From: Corylus avellana | Taxonomy: Eukaryota > Streptophyta > Magnoliopsida > Fagales > Betulaceae | Length of the DNA: 64,000 bases | Direction of reading: 5' to 3' | Assembly (NCBI RefSeq): GCF_901000735.1 | Contig: NC_081548.1 | Span: 2,046,001 to 2,110,000, forward strand | Shown: positions 62,729-64,000 of the stretch, piece by piece | Layout: each line of letters opens with the position of its first letter | How positions within the stretch are numbered: position 1 is the first letter of the stretch | Notes under the pieces: model-generated | What the model saw: the letters and a program-made list of their open reading frames with translations, nothing else | Database searches by the model: none | What the model was told of the DNA's origin: nothing | Position numbers and translations under genes: made by a program

Positions 62729-64000
62729 AAGCTTTCGAGTTCTTCGACTTGTAGGACAAATTTCATATTCTAAGCTTTCTATAAGGAATAAATACATATT
62801 TGCTGCAAGTCATTAAGGTGTTATTTATTTCCATGTCTTTTGGACTATTGTTGTGTATTGCTATTCCTATTTTGTTATATTTTTTTACAAATTTCTGTAG
62901 ACTTGTGTTGTAATAAAAATAAAAAACATTCTGAAAGATTTATTCAATTATTTTGTTGATGCTGAATTATTGCCGAATATTGGTCATTTGGAGTTTGGAT
63001 TTTTTTATGATTGTATTCTTATTGGCCCACCAAGTTGTTTTTATTAATATGTGAGTCCTATGTTGAAATTGATTATAGTTGTCATGTCATGGTGAACATG
63101 GTAATATCATGGTCAGACATTTAAATTCCCAATATATAGTTTGGACATTTCCTTTAAGCAACACATACTCGAACCCAATTGATCATTTTTCTAGACAAGT
63201 TACATCTTTTAAGATAAGGATAATAGAATGCCCTTTCATCTTTGTGCAATGAATTTTTTTCCTAGGTATACACTATACATTATTTCTTTCTTTTGTAAAT
63301 TATTCTTAAACGTTATTAGCTCACTAAGAGGCAAAGGTAGACCTCTCACGTGGTAAGGCCTAATATCAAATACCTAATTCGGTTTCAAAAATTATTGTAG
63401 GTAGTAGTAGACTTAAAAATGAGACGGTCTTTTCCAATATTTTAATTATTTAAAAAATTAAAATATATATATATATATATACACATTAAAAAAATTAAAA
63501 ATTAAAAATTGGGTGGTTTGAGCCACCCCCTATGGCCGGCCGGGCTTAACAATTATCCTTACCCTTGGTAAAAAAAAAAAAATCATGATTATGCATTTAT
63601 GCCGCACCTCCCCCCCAGCAACTTGAGGGGGCAAATGTATTTAGGAATACTTGTACTTTGAGTCCTGAAACTTGAGTGATTAAGTCTACTCTAAATTCTT
63701 TTTTTTTTTTTTAATTTATTTTTTATTTGCTCCTCTAAGTTTCGGGAAATTTAAAGAACGTAAGGTTGAAGATGAATAAATTGGACCGTTTCACTAACCC
63801 AATATTTTTCTTGAAGTTTATTGCGTAGATAATGAAAAAAATACAATTTTTTATTTGAAATAATATAATTGACAGACAAAGGTATTGGTGCAAGAGAAAA
63901 AGAAAAAGCACAAGAAGGGACAAGCGTGCAAGTGTGAAATGTGCCGTACAGGCATGCAAAGCAAAAAATAAGACAAAAAAAAAGGACAGAATTTTCTTCC
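62729..64000 (+). repeat. 3' flank of gene J, apparently identical to 26075-27346
   Basis: Comparison at a constant offset of 36654 shows no difference, including homopolymer and AT-run lengths I checked. It contains the catttcctttaag motif, the gggtggtttgagccacccc hairpin and the gtgcaagagaaaaag segment. It is cut by the window end. Confidence 0.7.

Overview
The window is nuclear DNA of a flowering plant, probably a eudicot; I cannot name the species. It is AT-rich and full of microsatellites, MITEs and LTR-element debris. Its coding content is dominated by one gene family: P-class pentatricopeptide-repeat (PPR) genes of the Restorer-of-fertility-like (RFL) type. These are intronless genes of about 610 codons with a mitochondrial-presequence-like N terminus and an unbroken run of 35-residue repeats. 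Ten RFL loci lie head to tail on the + strand: A (1353), B (7748), C (10511), D (17899), E (24240), F (30254, behind a gap), G (35438, cut by a gap), H (48158), I (55741) and J (60896). A, I and J are intact. D is open but 14 codons short. B, C, E, G and H carry nonsense codons, frameshifts or deletions. F has only its 3' half in the assembly.

Between the RFL genes the same spacer blocks recur in different combinations. They contain shards of a eukaryotic initiation factor 4G gene (the exon before MIF4G, MIF4G exons with splice sites kept, the linker, and the MA3 domain), and after C and I a decayed fragment of an unrelated PLS-class PPR gene. The flank of C matches that of I, the 3' flank of D matches that of H, and the 3' flanks of E, F and J match each other. 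The cluster is therefore a mosaic made by repeated unequal exchange, some of it recent: the E/J flanks and a 1.2 kb stretch before the first gap show no difference that I can see from their partners.

Region by region: 1-9240, A and B with an eIF4G MA3 shard and a small MITE; 9247-19700, C, a young gag-only LTR element (13979-16351) inserted in an eIF4G shard, and D; 19700-30153, the D flank with the best eIF4G MIF4G fragment, then E; 30154-36369, F and G between two 100-N gaps; 36470-42323, a non-PPR island with a minus-strand LTR-element remnant, three exons of a glyoxylate/succinic semialdehyde reductase (GLYR1-like) gene, two fold-back MITEs and an hAT-like element built of GCGGTTA repeats; 42324-54276, a duplicated spacer with a 968 bp insertion, then H and its flank; 54277-64000, the clean counterpart of the C-D segment, carrying I and J.

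RFL proteins bind single mitochondrial transcripts and promote their cleavage or block their expression, including cytoplasmic-male-sterility RNAs. In the open copies the differences fall strikingly on the two RNA-specifying residues of each repeat. The window therefore looks like a nuclear restorer-type locus in birth-and-death evolution, with four candidate RNA-binding proteins of different predicted specificity and a set of dying copies. No bacterial-type system, CRISPR array, rRNA or functional tRNA gene was seen.
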